A stretch of 64,000 bases of DNA, taken from Lachnospiraceae bacterium 28-4. GTDB lineage: Bacteria; Bacillota; Clostridia; Lachnospirales; Lachnospiraceae. The notes below the pieces were generated by a model, which was not told the DNA's origin, did no database searches, and saw only the letters and a list, made by a program, of their open reading frames with translations. A program made the position numbers and the translations under genes. Position 1 is the first letter of the stretch. Each line of letters starts with the position of its first letter. Shown here in pieces: positions 8,338 to 16,108 of the stretch. The stretch covers positions 124,001 to 188,000 of the forward strand of contig KE159599.1 in NCBI GenBank assembly GCA_000403275.2, written 5' to 3'.

Positions 8338-8920
8338 CTATGCCGGTTCCGCTATCCGGCTGACCCCTACGTATATATTGGATATTTGATACCAGGTGGG
8401 ATAATCCACTATGCCGGACTGCGGCAGATTGAATATCCTCTGGAAAGCCCTCACAGCATCCGCCGTGCGGCTTCCATAGATCCCGTCCGCTGCAATCACC
8501 GGAATGGCAGGATAATTCTGGGCGATCCGGTTCAGCTGCTGCTGCATCTGGCGCACCTTATCCCCGCTGGAGCCTATCGTCAGGTTATAGCCCGGCCAGG
8601 AAGAGGGTACTCCCGCAATGCTTTCCGCCGAATTGATATACATATCATTTCCAAAATAGTACCGTATTATTTCTATTGCCGAATATCCTTCTTCTCCAAG
8701 ATATTTGGAACCCCATTGGCTCAATCCGCTGCATGTCACACGGTTTCCGTCACAATAGGAAGTAAAGATCGGCTGGCGGACGCCGGGGCGTGACAAATAA
8801 TTTGCAAAAATAGTATCTACCAGATAATCGATATTATCAAAAATATTTCTTCCTCGCATCCACTTCTGGTCGTAAGCGGTGGATGATGTAATCGTAAAGT
8901 TGTAGCCCTGATTCCGGTAC
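8338..8920 (-). pseudogene. C-terminal half of a split SpoIID-like/peptidoglycan-binding protein
   Basis: Continues the protein begun at 10264-10962. The homologous part starts at YRNQGYNFTITSSTAY and contains the end of a SpoIID-like region (CDGNRVTCSGLSQWGSKYLG) and a C-terminal PG_binding_1 domain (GSSGDKVRQMQQQLN...FQRIFNLPQSGIVD). The N-terminal half ends VYTEWYRKQ followed by a stop. The two halves are separated by about 1.35 kb holding a different gene. A frame with an ATG at 8982 overlaps that gene's end, so a separate C-terminal polypeptide is conceivable, but there is no ribosome site for it. Confidence 0.75.
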
Positions 8921-8927
8921 GGCGGAA

Positions 8928-10115
8928 TCAATTCCCAACGATATCCAATGCATGCATATAAGCATCGGAACCGCGCGCGCAAGTCACGGTAAGTTTTTTA
9001 CCGTTGACAAATGCCTTGCAGTTGCTAATGCTGTTTACCGCATCCAGTTTTAACTCCATGGTTCCTCCGCTGGTGGATAAATAAAGCACGTTCTGTGTCG
9101 ATCCGCTCGCCACCGTTCCGGTGACAGTTGCCGGAGAAGACTTGTCTATCTCTACCGTTCCCGTATTGTCCTTTACTCCAACGATGCTGGCAGCATGCAT
9201 ATAGGCATCGGAACCACGGTAGCAGGAAACCGTCAGCTTATTGCCCGGTGTAAGGACAACACCGCTCCGGGTATCCGTATTGTTGTCGATTACAAGCTGC
9301 ATCTCTCCTTCATTGGTGGATAAGTATAAAAGCCCTTCTTTCGTTTTCTCTGTTGCAGTTCCTGACACTGTTACGGTTGAAACGTTTACCGGAGAAGCCG
9401 GTGCCGGCGATATGGTTGAAACCGGCGTTGTGGTAGTACCCGGAAGAATCCCCGTAGTCCCGTTCACCGGCGGATTTATCAACGGTGGATTTGTCCCTGG
9501 TGTACCTATGGGCGTTGTTGGAGCCGCCACTCCGATATCATAAATCCTCGCCGCATGCATATACGCATCCGATCCGCGCATGCATGTAATATTATAACTT
9601 TTCCCCACTACGAGCAGGGAACAACCGCTCACATCGGTAGTCGCATCTAATTTTATTTCCATCTCTCCCTGCGACGTGGAAACATACAATACATTGCCTG
9701 TCGTCTTATCGCCTATCTGTCCTGTTATAGTCGCTGTTGCCGAAGAATCCAAAGTTACCGAAGATTCCTGCGTTTCGCTGGTAATCTTCGCCGCATGCAG
9801 GTATCCGTCAGAACCATAAGTTACCGCAACGCTTACCCGCTTGTCCGGCAGCAGTATTTTACAGGCAGTGATATCCGTTCCGCTGTCCAGCTTGATCTCC
9901 ATATAGCCTTCCCTGGTGGAAAGCTTCAGCAATCCGGTATTTGTTCCCGACAAAACGGTTCCATTCACCGTCGCCAGAATCTCAACCGCATGCGCTTCCA
10001 TCCAGTTCCAGGGAGCAGCGGCTATTCCCAGCACAAGAAAAACCGCTATATATAATTTGACAGCCTTATGCATTTTTACCAATGCATGCTTTTGGGTCCA
10101 AGTACATTTCTTCAT
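8928..10115 (-). CDS. Secreted four-repeat protein of unknown function, inside the insertion
   Basis: About 395 residues (a slightly longer start at 10121 is possible; the one at 10115 has AAAGGG at better distance). A hydrophobic segment after a basic N-terminus (about 20-37) looks like a signal peptide or anchor. Four copies of a ~64-residue beta-rich repeat follow at about 50-113, 130-193, 250-313 and 331-394, each with LLYLST-x2-G-x-MEIKLD early and RGSDAYMHA at the end. A Pro/Thr-rich linker (about 200-245) splits them two and two. The repeats resemble small OB/beta-barrel modules; I do not know the family. It probably acts outside the cell or at the wall. Confidence 0.8.
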   Translation of the reverse strand: MKKCTWTQKHALVKMHKAVKLYIAVFLVLGIAAAPWNWMEAHAVEILATVNGTVLSGTNTGLLKLSTREGYMEIKLDSGTDITACKILLPDKRVSVAVTYGSDGYLHAAKITSETQESSVTLDSSATATITGQIGDKTTGNVLYVSTSQGEMEIKLDATTDVSGCSLLVVGKSYNITCMRGSDAYMHAARIYDIGVAAPTTPIGTPGTNPPLINPPVNGTTGILPGTTTTPVSTISPAPASPVNVSTVTVSGTATEKTKEGLLYLSTNEGEMQLVIDNNTDTRSGVVLTPGNKLTVSCYRGSDAYMHAASIVGVKDNTGTVEIDKSSPATVTGTVASGSTQNVLYLSTSGGTMELKLDAVNSISNCKAFVNGKKLTVTCARGSDAYMHALDIVGN

Positions 10116-10210
10116 ATCCATACCCTTTCATAGTCTGCAAACAAGGAACCGCATCCTCCTGTAAAATAAGGGATGCGCATTCTGATATCCGAAACACATT
10201 ATATAGAGCT

Positions 10211-10239
10211 ATCATACAATATTCGCCTCAGAAAAGCAA
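10211..10239 (-). promoter_or_regulatory. Promoter of the four-repeat gene
   Basis: Minus strand -35 TTGCTT (10239-10234) and -10 TATGAT (10216-10211) with 17-bp spacing, located inside the insertion. An AT-rich inverted repeat (AAGCAATA / TATTGCTT) spans the insertion edge just upstream. Confidence 0.6.
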
Positions 10240-10263
10240 TATATTCCCAATTTCTTAAGAATA

Positions 10264-10962
10264 TTATTGCTTCCGATACCACTCCGTATATACCCTGTTC
10301 AAAGTTACGGACATGATCGCAAGCACATTTGCATAAATAGCGCTTTCCGGCCATGTGGCATAGATCTCTGAAGAAGCCACATTTTTAATGTAATCCTTAT
10401 ATTTTACATAATAATTCGAGGCAGAGGCGTCCGAAGGCACGCCGTCGTGAACGACCACATATTCCGGAATGACAACCCTGCTAAGTACAATTTCCCCGGT
10501 TTCATCGATCGGCTTGATCTCGTCTTCCGGGATTTTAGGCGGATATTCCCCATACAGTGTATGATCCGGGATAACGATCATTTCTTCCTCCCTCTGCTCT
10601 ATCTCCATGGGATTCATCTGAATGGGCTGCAATGCCAGGGAATCCGGCAATATCTCCGTTCCTGACACCATCACCGGCTCATACCCCGGCGCATTCACTT
10701 CGATATTATATTCCGAATAAGGCTGTTCCGATCCGGGTTCCAAACTGTATTCCAGAGGCGGGGCGGGCAGGGATATTTCTTCCGTCTGCCCTGACATATC
10801 GGTATTTAACGTTTCTATTGCGGAATCAGGCATCCCTTTATAGGAAATTTTCACTGTGGCATCCGTAATGGGAATGAGCCCCAGAGAGGAAGTTACGCTG
10901 ACTTTCAGCCTCCCGGTATCCGGTCCTGCATTCTGTGCGGCATGTATAATATTTACAGACAT
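10264..10962 (-). pseudogene. N-terminal half of the split peptidoglycan-binding protein
   Basis: 232 residues ending in a stop at the insertion edge. The N-terminus carries a carboxypeptidase-regulatory-like beta domain (GRLKVSVTSSLGLIPITDATV to about residue 95) and, after an acidic/Pro linker, the start of a SpoIID-like domain (IPEYVVVHDGVPSDASASNY...NVASSEIYATWPESAIYANV). No export signal is visible. The complete protein would be about 430 residues and is common in Lachnospiraceae as I recall it. Its ribosome site AGAGG lies in the stem of the hairpin at 10966-11010. Confidence 0.75.
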
Positions 10963-10965
10963 AAT

Positions 10966-11010
10966 AAAACCTCTGCATATTTGTTTACCCCATTATATGC
11001 AGAGGTTTTT
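10966..11010 (-). terminator. htpG terminator whose stem contains the next gene's ribosome site
   Basis: A 15-bp stem (AAAACCTCTGCATAT pairing with ATATGCAGAGGTTTT) with a 15-nt loop lies between htpG and the peptidoglycan-binding gene. On the minus strand it ends 3 bp before that gene's ATG, and the AGAGG in its 3' arm is the only ribosome-binding sequence for it, at 7-nt spacing. It can act as a terminator (GGTTTTATTA follows) and, when read through, would hide the ribosome site. Confidence 0.75.
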
Positions 11011-11069
11011 CCGCCTGTGAAACTCTTTTCCCGCTTATTCCGCCGGCAGCCGGCCGGCAAACAGCTTCT

Positions 11070-13190
11070 TTATTTCGTCAGCAGCATCATGATATCATTG
11101 CTTCTTGCGATAAACTTCGTCATAGCTTCCGGCTTCAACGGTGCATTCTGTAAAAGCGCCAGATCATACAGCTGTTCGCAGATCATCTTCACGTTGTCGC
11201 CTTCTTTGTTATCCAATACGTACTGCACCAGCGGATGGTTCGCGTTCAGCACAAGAGTCTCCCCTTCCTGGCCGAATCCCATATCCATTCCGTTCATGGC
11301 GTACATCTTCATCATATCCTGCATCCGTCTGCTTTCCTCGGAAACCGTGATCATGGAAGAAATCTTCTTATTTTTCAATTTCTCCACTTTCACTGCCAGG
11401 TTGTCTTTTTTGAGGGCTTTTTTCATAACCTTCGCGATTTCTTCCGCCTGTTCTTCCATTTCCTTTGCAGCCTTCTTGGACGTCTTGGCTTTGAAAGAAT
11501 CCGTCAAATCCGCATCAATGCGCTGGAACCTGATTCCTTCGTTCTTTGCTTCCAGCTGGGAAATAAAGGGCTGGTCGATATTGTGGGTCAGGATCACCGC
11601 ATCCATTTTTGCAGCCTTAAACATATTGATGTACTGGCTCTGCTGCTGCTCATCCGTCACGTAATAAACGATCTTTTCCTTTTTCTCTTCCTCTTCTTCT
11701 ACCGGATTGCCGTCTGCATCCAACACTTCTCCCTCCACGGGATCGCCGTCCGCATCCTGAACTTCCCCTTCTGCCGGAGAGCCGGCTTCTGCACCTGCGG
11801 AAGTGCTTGCCGGAGTTTCTACAGCTTCTCCGTCTTCGCCTCCATTTTCTTCCGCGTCCGTCTTATTGACCTCCAGGCATTCTGGCAATGTCAGGTATTT
11901 TCCTTCCAGATTCTTAAAAAGAATGTAATCCGTCATTTTCTCGCAGAATTTATCATCCTTTAAGCAGCCGAACTTGATAAACGGGCTGATGTCATCCCAA
12001 TATTTATCGTATTCTTCTTTTTCCGTCTTGCACATGCCGGACAATTTGTCAGCTACCTTCTTAGAAATATAATCGGAAATCTTCTTCACAAAACCGTCAT
12101 TTTGCAGCGCGCTTCTGGAAACGTTTAACGGCAGGTCGGGACAGTCGACCACTCCCTTTAACAACAGAAGGAATTCCGGGATCACTTCTTTAATATTATC
12201 CGCAATGAACACCTGATTGTTGTATAACTTGATCGTGCCTTCGATGGACTCGTACTCCATATTGATTTTCGGGAAGTACAGAATTCCTTTTAAATTAAAA
12301 GGATAGTCCATATTCAAATGAATCCAGAATAACGGCTCTTTGTAATCCTGAAATACCTTGCGGTAAAACTCCAGATATTCTTCCTTCGTGCATTCGTTCG
12401 GATGCTTCGTCCAAAGAGGGGTCGTCTCATTCAGCAGTTCCGGCCTCTTTGCGATTTTCAGCTTTTGTTCATCCTCTTCTTTTTCCTTCTTGATCTCTTC
12501 TATGACGGTATCCGTATCCAGTTTTTCTTCCGCCTTGATGATCTGTGTTTCCGTCGTATTCGCTTTGGAAAGGTAAATCTCCGTAGGCATAAAGGAACAA
12601 TATTTCTTAATAACCTCTCTCGCCTTATATTCATTACAGAACTCGAGACAATCTTCGTTAATATAGAGGGTGATCTCTGTTCCTACCTCGGTTCGGCTCC
12701 CCTCTTCCATATCGAATTCCGTTCCTCCGTCACATTCCCAATGCACCGGTTCGGCTCCCTCTTTATAGGAAAGCGTATCGATGTGTACCTGATCCGCCAC
12801 CATAAATGCGGAATAAAAACCAAGGCCAAAATGTCCGATGATCTGATCTTCATTCGTTTTATCCTTATACTTTTCAAAAAAGTCGGTTGCCCCGGAAAAA
12901 GCGATCTGGTTAATATACTCTTCCACCTCGTCCGCCGTCATGCCGATACCGTTATCAATAAATTTCAGCGTCTTTTCTTCCGGATTGACTACCACTTCTA
13001 TCTTTGCCTTATAATCATCCGCCAGAACGCATTCTCCCATCATTTCCAGCTTTTTCCGCTTCGTAATCGCATCGCACCCGTTGGAAATCATCTCTCTCAT
13101 GAAAATATCATGATCGGAATACAGCCATTTTTTGATAATAGGAAAAATATTATCGCTGTTTATTGATAAATTACCGTGTTTTACTGCCAT
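11070..13190 (-). CDS. htpG: Molecular chaperone HtpG (Hsp90)
   Basis: 706 residues from ATG at 13190; an upstream ATG at 13223 is rejected because AGGGAG lies correctly before 13190. The N-terminal GHKL ATPase domain shows EMISNGCDAI, DNGIGM and GHFGLGFYS (about residues 25-125), followed by the middle domain (client/ATP hydrolysis, about 240-400) and the C-terminal dimerisation domain. An acidic Ala/Glu/Pro/Gly-rich insert with a repeated ADG(D/N)PVE unit sits at about 450-520, longer than in typical bacterial HtpG. Expression is predicted to be HrcA-controlled through the CIRCE element upstream. Confidence 0.96.
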   Translation of the reverse strand: MAVKHGNLSINSDNIFPIIKKWLYSDHDIFMREMISNGCDAITKRKKLEMMGECVLADDYKAKIEVVVNPEEKTLKFIDNGIGMTADEVEEYINQIAFSGATDFFEKYKDKTNEDQIIGHFGLGFYSAFMVADQVHIDTLSYKEGAEPVHWECDGGTEFDMEEGSRTEVGTEITLYINEDCLEFCNEYKAREVIKKYCSFMPTEIYLSKANTTETQIIKAEEKLDTDTVIEEIKKEKEEDEQKLKIAKRPELLNETTPLWTKHPNECTKEEYLEFYRKVFQDYKEPLFWIHLNMDYPFNLKGILYFPKINMEYESIEGTIKLYNNQVFIADNIKEVIPEFLLLLKGVVDCPDLPLNVSRSALQNDGFVKKISDYISKKVADKLSGMCKTEKEEYDKYWDDISPFIKFGCLKDDKFCEKMTDYILFKNLEGKYLTLPECLEVNKTDAEENGGEDGEAVETPASTSAGAEAGSPAEGEVQDADGDPVEGEVLDADGNPVEEEEEKKEKIVYYVTDEQQQSQYINMFKAAKMDAVILTHNIDQPFISQLEAKNEGIRFQRIDADLTDSFKAKTSKKAAKEMEEQAEEIAKVMKKALKKDNLAVKVEKLKNKKISSMITVSEESRRMQDMMKMYAMNGMDMGFGQEGETLVLNANHPLVQYVLDNKEGDNVKMICEQLYDLALLQNAPLKPEAMTKFIARSNDIMMLLTK

Positions 13191-13240
13191 AATGCGCCAC
13201 TCCCTTTTTATTTTTTCTTTCACTTCTTAACCTGTTTCCT

Positions 13241-13269
13241 AGTTTAATTCCAACCTGCCCAAAAGTCAA
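13241..13269 (-). promoter_or_regulatory. htpG promoter
   Basis: -35 TTGACT (13269-13264) and -10 TAAACT (13246-13241), spacing 17, on the minus strand about 50 bp upstream of the start codon. Confidence 0.7.
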
Positions 13270-13276
13270 GAGAAAA

Positions 13277-13303
13277 TTAGCACTCATTTAAAACGAGTGC
13301 TAA
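13277..13303. promoter_or_regulatory. CIRCE element (HrcA operator)
   Basis: Perfect TTAGCACTC-N9-GAGTGCTAA, the canonical CIRCE inverted repeat. It lies 7 bp upstream of the htpG -35 box. HrcA normally controls groESL and dnaK; having htpG under CIRCE differs from Bacillus subtilis. Confidence 0.95.
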
Positions 13304-13377
13304 TAATTCTTCATTTCCCCTGTAAAACAGGGGATCTCCTTATTTCTAAAATCTTTCTAAACTTTCCGGCACAGCAT

Positions 13378-14463
13378 TTATTCCCTGAAATATTCCTCAT
13401 AAATATCAAAGAAATCCGCCGTGCGCACTTCAGGATCATTCAAAAATGCTACGCTGTTCCAAAGTTCCTCGTTCAGATTCCTTGTCAGCGATTTGACAAA
13501 AGTATCGTATTCCTGCCCGAATACTTCCTTTTTTCTTTCCTCCACGATCTTCACTTTATTGGCGTCCGTTTCCGCCCTGTCGAAAGTCGTAATGCATTTT
13601 ATAATGTGATAACCATATTTTGTCTCTACAATATCGCTGACTTCTCCTGTGCCGAGATTGAATGCCGCTTCTTCAAAGTTCTCCTCCATATCCCCCTTGC
13701 CAAAGGAATAGGTTCCTTTATTGTCCTCGCTATACTTCGCGATGAGCTGTTCGAAATCCGTCTCTCCGTCCCTGGCCAGCTTTAATACCTCTCTGGCTGT
13801 CTTATAAGCTTTCTCTTTGGCATTTTCCGTATATTCCACCCTTGCCCCCGTGCCATCCAGAGCATAGGTTTTGATCAGCACATGCTGAACCGTAATCGTT
13901 CTTGCCTCGTCGTCGCTGATTTCCGGGTTGATATCCCGGATAATAAACTGGTAAACCTTATTCGCCAGGGCATACTCCGCATACAGGCCGGTGATCGTCT
14001 CCTGGGTTACTCCCATCAGTTCCTTTTCCCTGTCGTTTAAAGAGGAAAAATAAGCGGCAGAGGCTTCCGCCACCATCCCCTGTTCCTGTTCCGACAGTTC
14101 CACCTTATATTCCCTGGCCAGCAGGTTCATTGTCTTGATCTGGGCAATCCTGGCAAGCGCGGTATCCTTGATATTCTGCTCCAGCGTAACCCCTTCCGCG
14201 TTCGCCTTCCAGATTTCAGAACCGTACACGCTCTCATACTGGTTCTGGGAATTGGTCAAATATACCATGATCTCTGGCACGCGGCAGGATATTCCTTCGA
14301 TACGGAAAATCTCGTCTTTTTCAAATCCGGTCGTCAGCACTACCTTTGTATTGCCTTCTATGGGAAGGCCGCAGCCGGTAAAAAAAACTGCCAGCACGAT
14401 TCCAACCGCCAGATATCTTCCAGCCGCCTTTCCCTTCTGTCCGCTCTTCCTTTTCCAAAACAC
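13378..14463 (-). CDS. PrsA-like foldase lipoprotein (parvulin-type peptidyl-prolyl isomerase)
   Basis: 361 residues. The N-terminus is a lipoprotein signal (basic head, hydrophobic core, lipobox FFTGC with the Cys near residue 31). A SurA/PrsA-like helical chaperone domain spans about 50-170. The parvulin (PpiC/Rotamase) domain spans about 190-295, with VQHVLIKTY, FGKGDMEENFEEAAFNL and TKYGYHIIKC. It would sit on the outer face of the membrane and help fold secreted proteins. It lies 6 bp downstream of the COG2509 gene on the same strand, suggesting one transcript. Confidence 0.9.
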   Translation of the reverse strand: MFWKRKSGQKGKAAGRYLAVGIVLAVFFTGCGLPIEGNTKVVLTTGFEKDEIFRIEGISCRVPEIMVYLTNSQNQYESVYGSEIWKANAEGVTLEQNIKDTALARIAQIKTMNLLAREYKVELSEQEQGMVAEASAAYFSSLNDREKELMGVTQETITGLYAEYALANKVYQFIIRDINPEISDDEARTITVQHVLIKTYALDGTGARVEYTENAKEKAYKTAREVLKLARDGETDFEQLIAKYSEDNKGTYSFGKGDMEENFEEAAFNLGTGEVSDIVETKYGYHIIKCITTFDRAETDANKVKIVEERKKEVFGQEYDTFVKSLTRNLNEELWNSVAFLNDPEVRTADFFDIYEEYFRE

Positions 14464-14469
14464 CGCTTC

Positions 14470-15870
14470 TTAATCCATTCCTTTCAAAATGCTTCTCGCC
14501 ACACTGATGCCGTTGGCCGACGCCTGCTGCAATCCCCTAGTCACCCCGGCTCCGTCGCCAATCGCCCGAAGCCCTTTGACGCTCGTTTCAAATTCTTTGT
14601 TCACTACTACCCGGTTCGAATAAAACTTCACTTCCACGCCGTAAAGCAGCGTTTCATCCGATGCGATACCCGGCGTCACCTTGTCCAGCGCTTCCAGCAT
14701 TTCCTGAATATCCACCATGATCCGGTGAGGGAATACCAGCGACAAATCTCCTGGCACCGCGTCTTTCAAAGTGGGGATAATATTATTCCTGCAAAGCCTC
14801 TCCTCTGTCGTCCTTCTTCCCCTCTTAAAATCGCCGAAAGTCTGCACCATAATCCTGCCGCCGCAAAGCATATTGGACAACTGGGCGATCTGCTTTCCAT
14901 ATTCAATAGGCGTCTTAAAAGGCTTTGTAAAGTTTTTAGACACCAGAATAGCAAAATTCGTATTATTTGTTTTATAATCCTGCGACTTATAAGCATGTCC
15001 GTTCACGACTGCCAATCCGCCTTCATAATATTCCGTTGCCACTTCCCCGGAAGGATTAGTACAGAAAGTCCTCACTTTATCATCAAAGGTCGGCGTATAC
15101 AGTATGAGTTTGGCCTCGTACAGATTTTCATTCAAAAACTGCATGACTTCATCTCTTACCTCCACGCGGACTCCGATATCCACCGTGCCCGGCATTGTCT
15201 CTATGCCGATCTCCTCACATTTATCTTTAAACCAATCGGCCCCTTCCCGTCCGACCGCAGATACGATCTCCTTTGCATAATAGGATTCCCCTTTGTCGGT
15301 CACGATGCCGACCGCCCTTCCATCTTCTATCAGAATATTTTCCACCATCGTCTGGAAAAGAAGCGTCACTCCTTCTTCCTCCAAATGCTGCTGCAGTCTG
15401 GAATAGATCTTATATCCTTCTTCCGTACCGAGATGCCGGATCGGACATTCCACCAGTTTTAAATTGGCATTGATCGCCTCCCTGCGGATCTCCCGGATTT
15501 CCTTTTCCTTATCGATTCCATATACATTTGTATCCGCTCCGAACTGCAAATAAATATCATCCGATTCCCGGATCAGCCGCACCGTTTCCTCATACCCGAG
15601 GATCGCCGGCAGATTGCCGCCCACATCCGGCGACAAGGATAACTTTCCATCCGAAAAAGCTCCTGCTCCTGCAAATCCCGTCGTAATAGAACAAGGCTTA
15701 CAGCCCACACACTGCTTTGTCACCCTCTTCGGGCAATTCCTCTTTTCAATGGAACGCCCTTTTTCCACTACCAGCACCTTCAGTTCCTTTTTCTGCCGCA
15801 TCAGCTCATACGCACAAAAAATCCCTCCCGGCCCAGCTCCTATAATAATCACATCATACTTATTTTCCAT
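14470..15870 (-). CDS. FAD-dependent dehydrogenase/oxidoreductase, COG2509 type
   Basis: 466 residues from ATG at 15870, chosen because GGAGG lies 5-6 bp upstream; an in-frame ATG at 15882 has no such site. The dinucleotide-binding motif GAGPGGIFCAYEL is at the N-terminus, followed by the family's CPKRVTKQCVGCKPC cysteine cluster and GAFSDGKLSLSP. A late FAD motif AIGDGAGVTRGLQQA is near residue 440. The family is widespread in clostridia and uncharacterised biochemically. Two direct copies of AAAAAGATGATATTATG lie just upstream of the start. Confidence 0.88.
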   Translation of the reverse strand: MENKYDVIIIGAGPGGIFCAYELMRQKKELKVLVVEKGRSIEKRNCPKRVTKQCVGCKPCSITTGFAGAGAFSDGKLSLSPDVGGNLPAILGYEETVRLIRESDDIYLQFGADTNVYGIDKEKEIREIRREAINANLKLVECPIRHLGTEEGYKIYSRLQQHLEEEGVTLLFQTMVENILIEDGRAVGIVTDKGESYYAKEIVSAVGREGADWFKDKCEEIGIETMPGTVDIGVRVEVRDEVMQFLNENLYEAKLILYTPTFDDKVRTFCTNPSGEVATEYYEGGLAVVNGHAYKSQDYKTNNTNFAILVSKNFTKPFKTPIEYGKQIAQLSNMLCGGRIMVQTFGDFKRGRRTTEERLCRNNIIPTLKDAVPGDLSLVFPHRIMVDIQEMLEALDKVTPGIASDETLLYGVEVKFYSNRVVVNKEFETSVKGLRAIGDGAGVTRGLQQASANGISVARSILKGMD

Positions 15871-15935
15871 ACTAACCTCCATAATATCATCTTTTTACAT
15901 AATATCATCTTTTTATAAGATCCATACCCCAACTC

Positions 15936-16108
15936 CAACAGCACCCATCGCCAACAGGAAGAACGCCCGCCTCCCAACGGTACCTATCGTCAACGGGAAG
16001 AATGCCCGCATTTTGGGCATTCTTCGGTGTGAGAAGACTTGCAAAGCAAGTCTAGAGTTTCTCCGCGAAGCAGCCACTGCTGCGAGTGGTTAGAAACTCT
16101 TCTCACAC
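15936..16108. repeat. Cluster of direct repeats and nested hairpins downstream of sbcC
   Basis: Two 35-bp direct repeats (15936-15970, 15975-16009) differ at six positions, all transitions. They lead into an 11-bp hairpin GAAGAATGCCC...GGGCATTCTTC (15997-16025). Next is a branched structure (16027-16108): outer stem GTGTGAGAAGA / TCTTCTCACAC, containing hairpin GACTTGC-aaa-GCAAGTC and stem AGAGTTTCT / AGAAACTCT capped by a GC-rich hairpin. The last bases touch the stop codon of sbcC. No T-run follows, so it is not a simple terminator. Confidence 0.75.

Larger units (their letters stand above)
8921..10265. mobile_element. 1.35-kb insertion splitting the peptidoglycan-binding gene
   Basis: The two halves of the interrupted gene meet in the middle of a conserved EWYRNQGYNF-type stretch, and everything between belongs to a different gene with its own promoter. 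At the edges an imperfect 11-bp direct repeat is visible: TACCGGAATCA on one side, TATCGGAAGCA on the other. No transposase, integrase or terminal inverted repeats are present, so the mechanism is not an ordinary IS. It could be a target-duplicating event that has drifted, or microhomology-mediated recombination. Confidence 0.6.

Noticed and set aside
12402-13166. 254-codon plus-strand frame
   Set aside because: Antisense to htpG; no ribosome site or domain.
13317-13333. CCCCTGT-AAA-ACAGGGG hairpin as terminator of the PrsA-like gene
   Set aside because: Strong stem but no T-run on either strand; left uncalled because it could equally be an operator.
15895-16093. Plus-strand frame across the direct repeats after sbcC
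   Set aside because: Antisense to the COG2509 gene at one end and built from repeats at the other; no ribosome site.
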